Shown here piece after piece: positions 1-8,900 of a stretch of 14,734 nucleotides of DNA. Within the stretch, counting starts at the first letter, position 1, and each line of letters starts with the position of its first letter. The notes under the pieces are model-generated. The model ran no database searches and was not told the DNA's origin. It was given only the letters and a program-made list of their open reading frames with translations. The stretch comes from Cochliopodium minus (taxonomy: Eukaryota > Discosea > Himatismenida > Cochliopodiidae), in the NCBI GenBank assembly GCA_024220525.1, contig JAMYWO010000601.1:1-14734 (forward strand). The letters are read 5' to 3'. The position numbers and the translations under genes are program-made.

Positions 1-72
1 TTTTTTTATTTTTTTATTTTTTTATTTTTTTATTTTTTTATTTTTTTATTTTTTTATTTTTTTATTTTTTTA
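1..72. repeat. (TTTTTTTA)9 tandem repeat
   Basis: Nine perfect copies of the 8-bp unit TTTTTTTA fill the first 72 bases, with an A at every eighth position. On the minus strand the repeat follows directly after the splice donor that ends Ku70 exon 4, so it lies inside a Ku70 intron. It runs off the left edge, so its full length is unknown. Confidence 0.9.
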
Positions 73-79
73 ATTTTAC

Positions 80-1379
80 TTTTTCTGTTGTACGTGTTAA
101 AGTGAAAAGTTGCACAGAGATGGTCACTTCTGGGGCAATGGTGAAGTTTAGGGTGGCCATAGATCTCTTTTTGAATTCTCTTCTCCTTACTCTCGCTCTC
201 AACTCTTCAAACTTTGAAGCGGAAATCTAAAAAACAAAAAAAATTAAAAAAATAATGATAAAAAATATAAAATATAAAATATAAAACATAAAATAAAAAA
301 TAAAAAATAAAATATAAATTTTTTAAAAAAAAATATAAGTATAAATAAAAGTAAATAAAAATAAAATATAAATTTTTTTAAAAAATATAAAGTATTAATA
401 AAAATATAAAAAATAAAAAAATTTAAAAGGTTTAAATAAAAAAGAACATTTTACTTTGTTAATGTCAAAATCTTCATCTTCTTCATCTACTGAGATGATG
501 TTATGGTAGAACAAAGAAGGATCAAATTTCTTGTCGGGTGCGTTCATTGAAAAGAGCTCGATTTGAATGTTGAGATCTGCTAAGTCCTTGGCTCTTTGGA
601 GTGCTTGTTCTTTGATGTCGAAGCTGTTTTTGTTTGGATTGTCATCATTTGTGAACAAAAAAATTCTTTTGTGTCCTACTTTTACTTTACTAAAGAAAAA
701 AAATATTTTTCAAAGAAAATTTTCACCAGAATATTTGTTTTTTGAATTGTTGTTAATAATTTTATTTTAAATTTATTTTTATATTTATTTTTAATTTAAT
801 ATCCGCAATAAATTGAAAATTAATTTTTACCAATTTGAAAACATTGTTGAACAGGTCCATAATGCATCGGATAATGGAAATTCCTCTTTGTAATATCCAT
901 ATTCGAACGTTTTATTCTCTTTGAATCCCTCCAAGATCTCCTCCAACGACAAGATCCTCTGAGCATCAGGGATATCCAAGGATTGTAAGACATATACACC
1001 CTTGAAATCGTTGAAATTATCGCTTTTTTCTGTGCCATAGAAACATATCCCTAACAAATCACTTTCATTTGAAATGATCTTATCTGTAAAGGCTGATATC
1101 GCACATTTTAAGGCATTTTCAAAAGCTATTTCATTATCATCATTTTCCACAAACATTTGTTTTTGACAATCTATGAGAAATATAATCGAATCTCTGTTCA
1201 ATTGTTTCTCCTGTAATTTACAAAAAGGAAAAAATAAATATTTTGTAATTATATTTATTCGTTGAAAATTAACGTAATATATTTTTATTTACATTATCAT
1301 GTTTTTCTTCATCATGATCATCTTGGAATAAATTATCCCATAATGAATTTTCTGATTCAAATCCACTGCTGCCAAACAT
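80..1379 (-). CDS. ku70: Ku70 homologue, N-terminal part (cut by the left edge)
   Basis: Ku70 pairs with Ku80 to ring broken DNA ends in non-homologous end joining and at telomeres, in the nucleus. Inferred exons: 1293-1379, 831-1210, 455-689 and 80-226 (283 codons; intron phases 0, 2, 0, 0). Exon 1 gives a short acidic leader starting MFGSSGFESEN and rich in D/E/H near its end, as Ku70 proteins often have. The von Willebrand A domain follows from about residue 34: RDSIIFLID, LLGICFYGTEKS, GVYVLQSLD, PLSDALWTC, KRIFLFTNDDNP and FDPSLFYHNIIS all match Ku70 blocks in order. Exon 4 (KFEELRARVRRREFKKR, then VTISVQLFTLTR) is the start of the DNA-embracing beta-barrel. The rest of the barrel, the C-terminal arm and any SAP domain lie outside. 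The start was chosen as the only ATG in frame through a phase-matched first intron; an alternative without exon 1 would lack an ATG. The block order excludes Ku80. Confidence 0.93.
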
Positions 1380-1497
1380 TTAATTCAGAAGCGCAATATT
1401 TTTTTTTTTTTTTTTTTTTTTTACAGTTCAAAAACTTGTCAAATATTTTTTCGAAATAAATCTGAGAAAGAAAATCAAAAAAAAAAACCATTTTTAA
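1380..1497 (-). promoter_or_regulatory. F-box A 3' end / Ku70 upstream spacer with T24 tract
   Basis: This 118-bp spacer separates the F-box A stop from the Ku70 start; both genes are on the minus strand. An uninterrupted run of 24 T lies at 1399-1422, that is, an oligo(dA) tract about 20-40 bp upstream of the Ku70 ATG when read on the coding strand. Similar homopolymer tracts sit before most other starts in the window. A core-promoter or nucleosome-excluding role is inference. No other element was recognised. Confidence 0.5.
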
Positions 1498-2506
1498 TTA
1501 ATCAGTTTCAGAAGCAGTTAAAACATAAATAAGATTTCTCTTTGGACAATAAATAGAAAAGCAGTAAACACCCCTTTACAAAGAAAAAAAGTAATAAATT
1601 TCGAAAAGTTTTTTATAAAAAATGAAAAAAAAAAAATTTACCACCACTCTAGACCATTATCGTAAACACTTGAAACGAATTCAGTGGCATAATATTTAAT
1701 TGCTTGTAATTGAGAAACACAATCATCTGGGAAAAAAAAATCGAGCATTTTCTCCCACAACTCCTCTTTCTCTTTACTATCGCTTCCAGTACCATAAGGA
1801 GTATCGAAAGTCATTTTGTAACATAATGATCTCTTATCTTTTTTGCTGAATAGTTCTTCAACATAGATATGTTCAAAATTGGTTTGAATCTTGCTGAAAT
1901 CAAATTTAATTGAAGAGGTTTTATCTTTATATATCGGATTGGCTTTGTTTTCTTTGTACATTCGATATTTCAATTTAATTTCATACTCTATATTCCTTTT
2001 TCCAAACTCTGATATGTTTATTGTATGATGTATGAAGCATTCATCCATCCTCTCCCTTATTTTATCTTGATCAGTGGTGATATCGTTGGGAGGAAAGGCA
2101 TAAAAGCATGTGAAAGAGGTTCCACCACCAATCTTTAATATCCCCAATTTAATATCATCCCATTCATTCTGAAAAGGGAATTTTTTGGGTACTTTAATTT
2201 AAAACGGTGATATTTTCATTTTTCTTTTGTAATTATTTTACCCAACAATTCTATCAATAGCTTATAATCTGGCTCTCCTTTCTTGAAACACATTCTTTTG
2301 GGTAATCCCTTAATCAACGAGAGATCTTTTCGAATTTCTTTGCCACTTTTCAATTTGAAGAATATTCTCTTCCATACCTCGTTTGATTCTTGAATTATTT
2401 TGTTCCATCTTTTTTCAACAAGGCAACAATTGAAGATATCATTTGTTGATTTGAATGATACAAATATTTTTTCCAGGATCAGTCTTGGAAGATTAGAAAG
2501 GTCCAT
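1498..2506 (-). CDS. F-box protein A with an unrecognised conserved C-terminal domain
   Basis: Predicted 296 aa from exons 2242-2506, 1642-2191 and 1498-1573 (intron phases 1 and 2). The start is the ATG opening MDLSNLPRLILEKIF. Residues 1-45 are an F-box: LPRLILEKIF, then DIFNCCLVEKRWNKI and VWKRIF. F-box proteins are the substrate adaptors of SCF ubiquitin ligases, binding Skp1 through this segment, so a role in targeted protein turnover is likely, with the target unknown. The rest (about 110-296) matches no family I know. It is defined by comparison with paralogue B at 4559-5835: shared blocks are AFPxN, ERMxECF, FFFPxDCxS, the block GLEWWGVYC, YCPKRN, and the final TASETD. The first intron (50 bp) was placed at acceptor 2192-2193 because the next AG (2168-2169) gives an immediate stop in the required frame. 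Unlike B, this gene has no intron in the middle of the C-terminal domain. Confidence 0.82.
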
Positions 2507-2905
2507 TCTTAAAAGGTAGGAACAAATCTTTTTTTTTTTTTTTAATAAAAAGTTGTTGAAGTCATTTTTTAATGATTTTCACAAATAAAAACAAACAAAA
2601 AATGATTTAAATTAAAATTAAAATAAAGGTATTTTAACATCCATTATCTAAATGTATCTATGATGTGTAGTTCCTAAATTATAGTGTCAAAACAAAGAAT
2701 TATCTTCAGGAAATGTATTTTCAAGATATTATAATAGCTGAGATCCAAAATAGTTGATATCTGTTCTTTCTTAAACCTTTCCAAATATAAAATGATTTTT
2801 GTCTTTATCTGTAAACATTTTTTCTTTGATATTGATGTGACTCTAAATGAAATTTAAATGCAAATCATTTTCAAATAAAAAAAAAATATTGAATGAGATT
2901 TTTTG
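2507..2905. promoter_or_regulatory. Divergent intergenic region between F-box A and the ankyrin gene
   Basis: About 400 bp separate two divergent start codons, so both promoters should lie here. A T15 run at 2529-2543 precedes the F-box A start and an A-rich tract at 2877-2887 precedes the ankyrin start. The middle part (about 2640-2860) is visibly less AT-rich than the introns and holds a 60-codon minus-strand frame without an ATG (2674-2853). It has no similarity that I recognise. No RNA gene was seen. Confidence 0.45.
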
Positions 2906-4520
2906 ATGTCAAAAAGAGATAGAGATAAAATAGAATATTCCAAAATCAAAATTCATCAGGTATGTGAATATGAGAAGGTGAATATCGAATTATTCGAAGA
3001 ATATAGCAAATATCATCCAAAATTGGAAGTTAATTTGATATCAGAAGATAAATTCCACAATATGCCATTGAATCTATTGTGCTCTAATCAGAAAGTGGAT
3101 GTTGAGATGGTTGAATTTTTGGTAAATAAAAAAGCAGATGTGAATTTGGCCAATCTGGCTGGTGAAACACCTCTCCACAGTTTATTTCTAAATGATCTTG
3201 CAACAATAGAGATTGTGAGATATTTCATTGAGAATGGTAAGAAAAAGAAATTTAAAAAGAGAAATAAATATTGAAAAAGAAAGATAATATCACCTATAAT
3301 TCAAAGGAGAATTGAAGAAAATCAACATTTTATTGTTTTGAATGGTCAAAAATATATATTGAGAAATATGAAAGAAAAATTAATTTAATAAAGAAAATTC
3401 AGCAATATAAAGTTCAAATATTCTTGTCCATTTTAAAATATCACATTCTCCAAATGAATCGATCCAAAATTAATAAAAAAATTAATTTAAAATTAATATA
3501 ATTTAATCCAAATTTCTAGGATTCAAGATAGATAGCATCAACAACAAAGGAGAAAGTGTGCTGAAATATTTCTTCGATCATTCCAAAAAGGGGCTCGACA
3601 AAGAGATCTGCGACTACCTCATCGAAAGCAAAGCAGACATGAACAAATGCGTGTACCACCTCACCAAAAACCCCAACCTCACCTGCGACTTCCTCAGATT
3701 CATCATAGACAAACAAAACTTTGAAAAAGAAAAGCTCGCTTCAATACTTTTCACGATCATTACAAAGACCTTTTTTGACATTCATTATCTTAATTTGTTT
3801 TTAGAAAAAAAAGTTAGTTTGGAGAATCGAAAAGATATTTTTTCTTATTATTTTTTCAATCATAATGTTGACATGAATGTCATCCAACTTTTCTTGGAAA
3901 ATAAAGCGGAGATAAACAATTCGAATTATTCCATTCTTGAGAAATATTTCGATAGGAGGAAGATGGATCCTTTTGTTTTGCGTTTCTTGTTGGAGATGAA
4001 ATGTTCTTTGACTGCCCGAAACTATTTTCAGACTTATCCTCATGACAGCTTGGTTACACCTTCTAAGAAGATTTTCATAGTTTTGTTGGCTCAGCCAAAT
4101 ATTTATTTTAAAAATGAAATTTCAACTTTACCTTCTAAAATTATTGGTTTGTTTGAAGATTACGAAAAAGGTAAAATTTAAATTTTAAACAAAAATTTTT
4201 TTCTTGATATTTTTTAAAAATTTTTTTATTCAAAAAAATTTCTTTTAATATTTTTTTGCATTTTTTTTAAAAAAATTTATTCAATAGGTTTGCTTTGGAA
4301 TCCTCAAAATCATGTTTTCTTTCCTGATATCACTCAAAAAATAATTTGGAACATTTTTCTTACAATTAAAGTTGTTTCTTCTCAATATTCAAACAAACTG
4401 TTTCCCAAACCTCTTCTTTTTGAAATCATAAGGATTACTATGATACCATGTCAAGATTTAGAAACCTTGGTTTTCAAAAAACTTAATAGTTTCATTAATG
4501 TTGATCAATTTTTAATTTAA
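2906..4520 (+). CDS. Ankyrin-repeat protein
   Basis: Predicted 404 aa from exons 2906-3236, 3520-4170 and 4288-4520; both introns are phase 1. The start is the ATG of MSKRDRDKIEYSK; a nearer upstream ATG (2893) meets a stop after nine codons. Ankyrin units are recognisable at about residues 50-80 (PLNLLCSN, MVEFLVNKKADVN), 86-115 (GETPLHSLF, IVRYFIENGFKID), 119-150 (KGESVLKYF, ICDYLIESKADMN) and, more weakly, LFLEKKVSL, LFLENKAEI and RFLLEMKCSL further on. These repeats form protein-binding scaffolds; the partner is unknown. Near residue 331 the motif WNPQNHVFFP precedes a hydrophobic helix. A tryptophan/histidine/FP motif of this kind closes many ankyrin proteins of free-living protists, as far as I know. 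The gene lies between two F-box paralogues, running against both. Codons at 3591-3719 are strikingly GC-ending. No F-box is visible in it. Confidence 0.85.
3237..3519 (+). other. Ankyrin gene intron 1, unusually complex for this window
   Basis: The 283-bp intron has donor GTAAGA and acceptor TTTCTAG. Unlike most introns here it is not simple A/T repeat: 3290-3470 contains mixed sequence. A frame of about 35 codons without an ATG (ending near 3389) is open there, but no phase-matched splice sites frame it, so I do not call an exon. Confidence 0.5.
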
Positions 4521-4558
4521 AAAAAAAAATTTAATAAAAAACTTTTGTAAATTTAAAT
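4521..4558. terminator. Shared 3' region of convergent genes with overlapping poly(A)-type signals
   Basis: Only 38 bp separate the stops of the ankyrin gene (+) and F-box B (-). The sequence TTTAATAAA at 4530-4538 reads as AATAAA on the plus strand and as ATTAAA on the minus strand, so one 9-bp element could serve both polyadenylation events. This is inferred from the hexamers; the surrounding DNA is so AT-rich that chance occurrence is possible. Confidence 0.4.
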
Positions 4559-5835
4559 TTAATCAGTTTCAGATGCAGTAAAAACAAAAATAATATTTCT
4601 TTTTGGACAATAAACAGCATAACAATAAACTCCCCTAAAAAAAAAAAAATCATTAAAAAAAAAAATAAAAAATTAAAAATAAAAATCAAAAATAAAATAA
4701 TATAAGATAAAAAAAAAATAAAAAAACTTTAAATTAATAAAAAAAAATTTTATTAAAAAAAAATTATTTTACCACCATTCTAATCCACGTTCGTAAATAC
4801 CTTTTGTAAATTCGTTTGCGTTGTATTCCAAAGCACTCATTTTTGAAGCACAATCAGAAGGGAAAAAAAAGTTTTTCATTCTCCTCCACAACACTTGTTG
4901 TTCCTCTTGCTTGATATTCACAGAAAAAGGAGGTTTAAAAGTCATATAGAACAAGTTTGAACCAGAAACCAAAACTATTTTTTCAAAATAAAAAATAAAA
5001 AAAAATATAAATTAAAAAACAAAAAAATTGAAAAATAAAATATATAATATTACCTTTGATTGTATCTAAAAATCGAGATGTTACACCACTAATATTACTT
5101 ACACTGAATGTTTTTGGTTTGATTTTTTCGTAATCATAATAATACTCAACAAGTTTGCCGTCTTTTTCTTCTGGATTGACCAATTTTTGCTTTTCTTTAT
5201 TCTTTTTTAATTTGAACAGTTTATAATCCAGTTTTTGTTTGAATATCTCTATTTTCTTCTTATCTCCATATTGCTTTATATTTGTAGAATGAGTCAAGAA
5301 ACATTCATTCATTCTTTCTTCAATCTCTTTTGGATCTTTTTTGACTTCGTTTGTAGGGAAAGCTCTGTATGCTGTTATTGCCACTACTGCATAAATATCT
5401 CTCAATCTTTTATTTAATTGTTTTAATTCTTCAAAATCTTCATGTTTGGGTTCAATTGAATAAAAATAAAAAAAATTAATAATAATAAAAAATTTTCTTC
5501 GAAATTTCTCAATTAATATTAAAAAAATAATTCAAAAATTAGGTTTAATCCAATCAATTTCTTTAATATAATTTACCTAATAAATCAGTTAACATTCTAT
5601 AATTTGGATCTCCTTTTCTTAAATTCATTTCATCTGGCAAATCTTTCAGAATGGAAAGATCTTCTTCATCACAATATGCAAGTTGATAGAATATTTTCTT
5701 CCATATTTTGTTGGATTCCTGTATTATTTTGTTCCATTTTTTTTCAACAAAGCAACAATTGAAAATATCATCGTTTGATTCTAAATTAAAGAAGATATTT
5801 TCAAGAATCAATTTTGGAAAAGAAGAAAGGTTCAT
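4559..5835 (-). CDS. F-box protein B, paralogue of F-box protein A
   Basis: Predicted 306 aa from exons 5577-5835, 5054-5437, 4773-4974 and 4559-4634 (intron phases 1, 1, 2). The F-box is at residues 1-45 (FPKLILENIF, DIFNCCFVEKKWNKI, IWKKIF), most similar to protein A at 1498-2506. The C-terminal domain keeps A's blocks: AFPTN, ERMNECF, FFFPSDCAS, GLEWWGVYC, YCPKRN and final TASETD. The middle linker is longer and lysine-rich. Its first and last introns sit at positions equivalent to those of A, but intron 2 (4975-5053) has no counterpart there. The likely role is an SCF ubiquitin-ligase substrate adaptor, with the C-terminal domain as substrate reader (inference). Acceptor 5438-5439 for exon 2 was chosen because it is the only AG giving an open frame with phase 1. 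The residues around that junction are the least certain part of the model. Confidence 0.8.
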
Positions 5836-5971
5836 TTTTTTTTTTATTTTTTATTTTTAATAATAATTAATTTTTTTTAATTTAAAAAAAAAATTATTGC
5901 ATTAAGTCAAAAAGACTCCAAATTTTTTTTTGTTATGTTAAATAAAAATTTTTTAATTATTTTCTTTTTTC
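5836..5971 (-). promoter_or_regulatory. Spacer between the DEX1-like gene and F-box B
   Basis: This 136-bp spacer lies downstream of the DEX1-like stop and upstream of the F-box B ATG, both minus strand. It consists of T- and A-runs with one more complex island at 5898-5922 (around GCATTAAGTC). The T-run directly before the F-box B start (5836-5845) resembles the homopolymer tracts before other genes. No defined motif was recognised. Confidence 0.4.
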
Positions 5972-8900
5972 TCAGTCATCCTTTGACAAATTGATTCCAT
6001 CTTCTGTTTCAAAAATGACTGGCAACTTTGATTTGACTTCTTTAACATACAAAATAATAACAGACAAAACCAAAAATGGTATAACCAGGATCCACTAATC
6101 AAAATAAAATTTAATATTAAAAAATATAAATAAAAAATTATAAATAATAAATAAAAAATAAAAATAAAAATAAAATTAATAAAATTAATAAAAAATAAAA
6201 ATCACATCAAGAAAATTAAAAAAAAAAAAATGAAAAATAAGTAAATAATGAAAATAACATTAAGAAATAATAAAAAATATAAAAAATGAAAATAAGATTG
6301 AGAAATAATAAAAATAACATAGAAATAAAAATAACATCAAGAAAAAATTTAAAAAATAAAATAAAATGAAAAAAAATAATATTTTAAAAATATAATAAAT
6401 AATTTAAAATGTTTACTTTAAAAGTTTTGGCGAAATGCTGGTTAAAACTGAGGGTGTAATAATCGAAAAAAATCTGACCCTTCTCATTGGTCATCTTCAA
6501 AATGATGGTGGACAACTTGGGAGTGGAAGGGGAAGGAAGGTTCCAAATGAAAATGCCCGAAGAAGAGTATTTCTTTTCCAAAAACAATTTCCCATCGATG
6601 TAGATCTCGATGAGGTAGAAGGGAGGGTTGGTTTTGTCGATGGTGCGTTTGTCGGTGATGGAGAAGACGATGGGGAAGGTGCTTCCAATGATGTCTCTGT
6701 ATTTTCTGCTGAATTGTTCAACATAAACTCCTGCAAAAAACATTTTTTTTTATTTTTATTAAACTTTTTGTTTTTATTTTATATTTTTTTATAAAACTTT
6801 TTGAATTTTAAAAATATTTATAATTAATCTTTTTGAATTTTAAAAATATTTATTTATATTTTTAAATTTTTTTATTTTTAATTTTTAATTTTTAATTTTT
6901 AATTTTTAATTTTAATTTTTAATTTTTAATTTTTAATTATTTTTAATTATAATTTTTTACCGTGAAATTGAGAATCAACAGTGTGAACGTTGGAAGCACC
7001 GTACCAGTTGGCAACCCAGGTGATAGAAGGGTTGTATTCCTTTCTGGTTCCCACACAAAATGCTCTCCCTCTTGTTGTCAACACCAAAAAGTCCAATTTC
7101 TCATGTCCACTCAAATCATCAATAATTATTGATGAATATCTTTTAAAATAGAAATAATTAAATAAAACAAAAAAAAAATAAAAAAAATAAAAAAATAAAA
7201 AATACCAATTAAAATAAAAATAAATGAAATAATAAATGAAATTTATGAATGAAATATTAAAAATTAATTTATAAATAGAAAAATAATAAAGAAATAAAAA
7301 ATAAATAATTTAAAAATATATATCATAAATAATAAAATATAAAATAAAAAATAAAAAAAAAATAAAAAATAAAAAAAAAAGAATAATTTTTACGAATCTT
7401 CTCCAATTTCAATTTTTTCGAAACATTTCCCCATGCCGTTTATGTTGTAAATGAACCCATCTGAGCAGTGGAAAATAAGATGTAATTGGTCAGAGCTGGA
7501 ATCTATTTTGACAAGTTGTATTTGCGAATTGATTTCTCCTCCTACCATCATTGGATATCCCATAAGTGGCTAATTTTTGATAAAATTGTTTTAAAAAATT
7601 TATTGGACAAATAAACTCAAAAATAAAAATAATAAAGTACCAAAATGTTTAATAAAACAAAATTTAAAAAATAATTTCAATTTAAAATAAAAAATAGAAA
7701 ATAAAAATAAAAAATAAAAAATAAAAAAGAATAAATAATAAAGTACCAAAATGTAATAAAAAATAAATTGATGAAAATAAAAAAGGAAAATAAAATTAAA
7801 AATAAAAATAAAAAATAAAAAATAAAAAATAATAAAGTACCAAAATGTTTAATAAAATAAAAAATAAAAAATAAAATTTGGAATAAAATAAAATAAAATT
7901 TTTTAAAAAAATATTACCTTTCCAGTCTTCCCGTTTAAAGCCCAAATATGACCACTCTTAGTCCCTATTACAACATCTAATTGCCCATCTCCGTCAATGT
8001 CACCGATAGTAGGATGATGAGTGATTTTCTTGCCAAGGTTTGATTTTATTTGAAATTCCCAAAGTTCTTCCCCCTTGTGGTTGTAACAGATCAAATTGTC
8101 TTTGTTGTCCAAAATAATTATTTCAGAGTTACCATCATTGTTTATATCTTCTACAACAACCTACCATATAAAAAAATTTTAATTTTAATTTTATTTGACA
8201 TTTTATAAAAATTTTTAATAAATTTATTTAAATTTTAATTTCATTTTAAAATTTATTTAAATTTTAATTTCATTTTATTTAATTTATAACTTTTTTAATT
8301 TTAATTTCATTTTTTTAATTTCATTTTATTTAAATTTTTTAATTTTAATTTTAATTTTTTTTTAATTTTCTTACTTGGGACGAAATTGAATCCGCTACAA
8401 GAGGCCAAGGAGAAATAATTCCACCATTACAATCTATCACATAAATAAAACCAACACCTAAAAAAATAGTTTAATATTTAATTTTTAATTTTATTTTTTA
8501 AAATTTTTTAAATGAATTTTCAAATTTAATTTTTTATTTTTATTTTTTATAACATATTTTTTATAACATGTTTTTTATAACATGTTTTTATTTTTACCAG
8601 TTCCAATGATGATTTCTTGTTGTTTATCTCCATTCATGTCTATTACGGTGGGAGAGGCAAAAAGATAGGCAGTGTAGGCAGAATCGTCAGTGGTGAGATC
8701 CAAATCTATCTGCCATTTCACTTTCCTTGTTTTAATATCCACAACAACAATACCTTTTGAAATCATACAAAAAATTCAACAAAAATGTGATAATAAAATA
8801 AAAAAAATAAAAAACAAATGAATCAAAATAAATGAATCAAAAAATAAAAATCTAAAAAATAAATAAATCAAAAATCAAAAATCTATTTTAATGAAAATAT

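Noticed and set aside
1-72. Telomere repeat at the window start
   Set aside because: TTTTTTTA has no G-rich strand and sits inside a Ku70 intron between exons, so a microsatellite is the simpler reading.
2216-2241. F-box A ending at the stop after GKIITKEK
   Set aside because: Those codons follow a good donor (G/GTAAAA) at a position equivalent to the paralogue's splice site; they are read-through of the intron.
2507-2905. tRNA or other Pol III gene in the divergent spacer
   Set aside because: No A-box/B-box pair or cloverleaf-forming segment could be found on either strand.
3290-3389. Extra coding exon inside ankyrin intron 1
   Set aside because: The open frame has no AG/GT pair giving matching phase 1 on both sides and shows no ankyrin motif.
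3516-3716. Minus-strand open frame of 66 codons opposite the ankyrin exon
   Set aside because: It is the antisense shadow of the GC-ending codon island; the plus strand carries the ankyrin repeats and consistent splice phases.
6435-6794. Plus-strand open frame of 119 codons, glycine/valine-rich
   Set aside because: It lies opposite DEX1-like exon 9, whose minus-strand product matches the family's C-terminal beta-sandwich; the plus frame ends in intron sequence and looks like no protein.
7631-7852. CRISPR array
   Set aside because: Three short units in A/T filler inside a spliced eukaryotic gene; no unique spacers of constant length and no cas genes.
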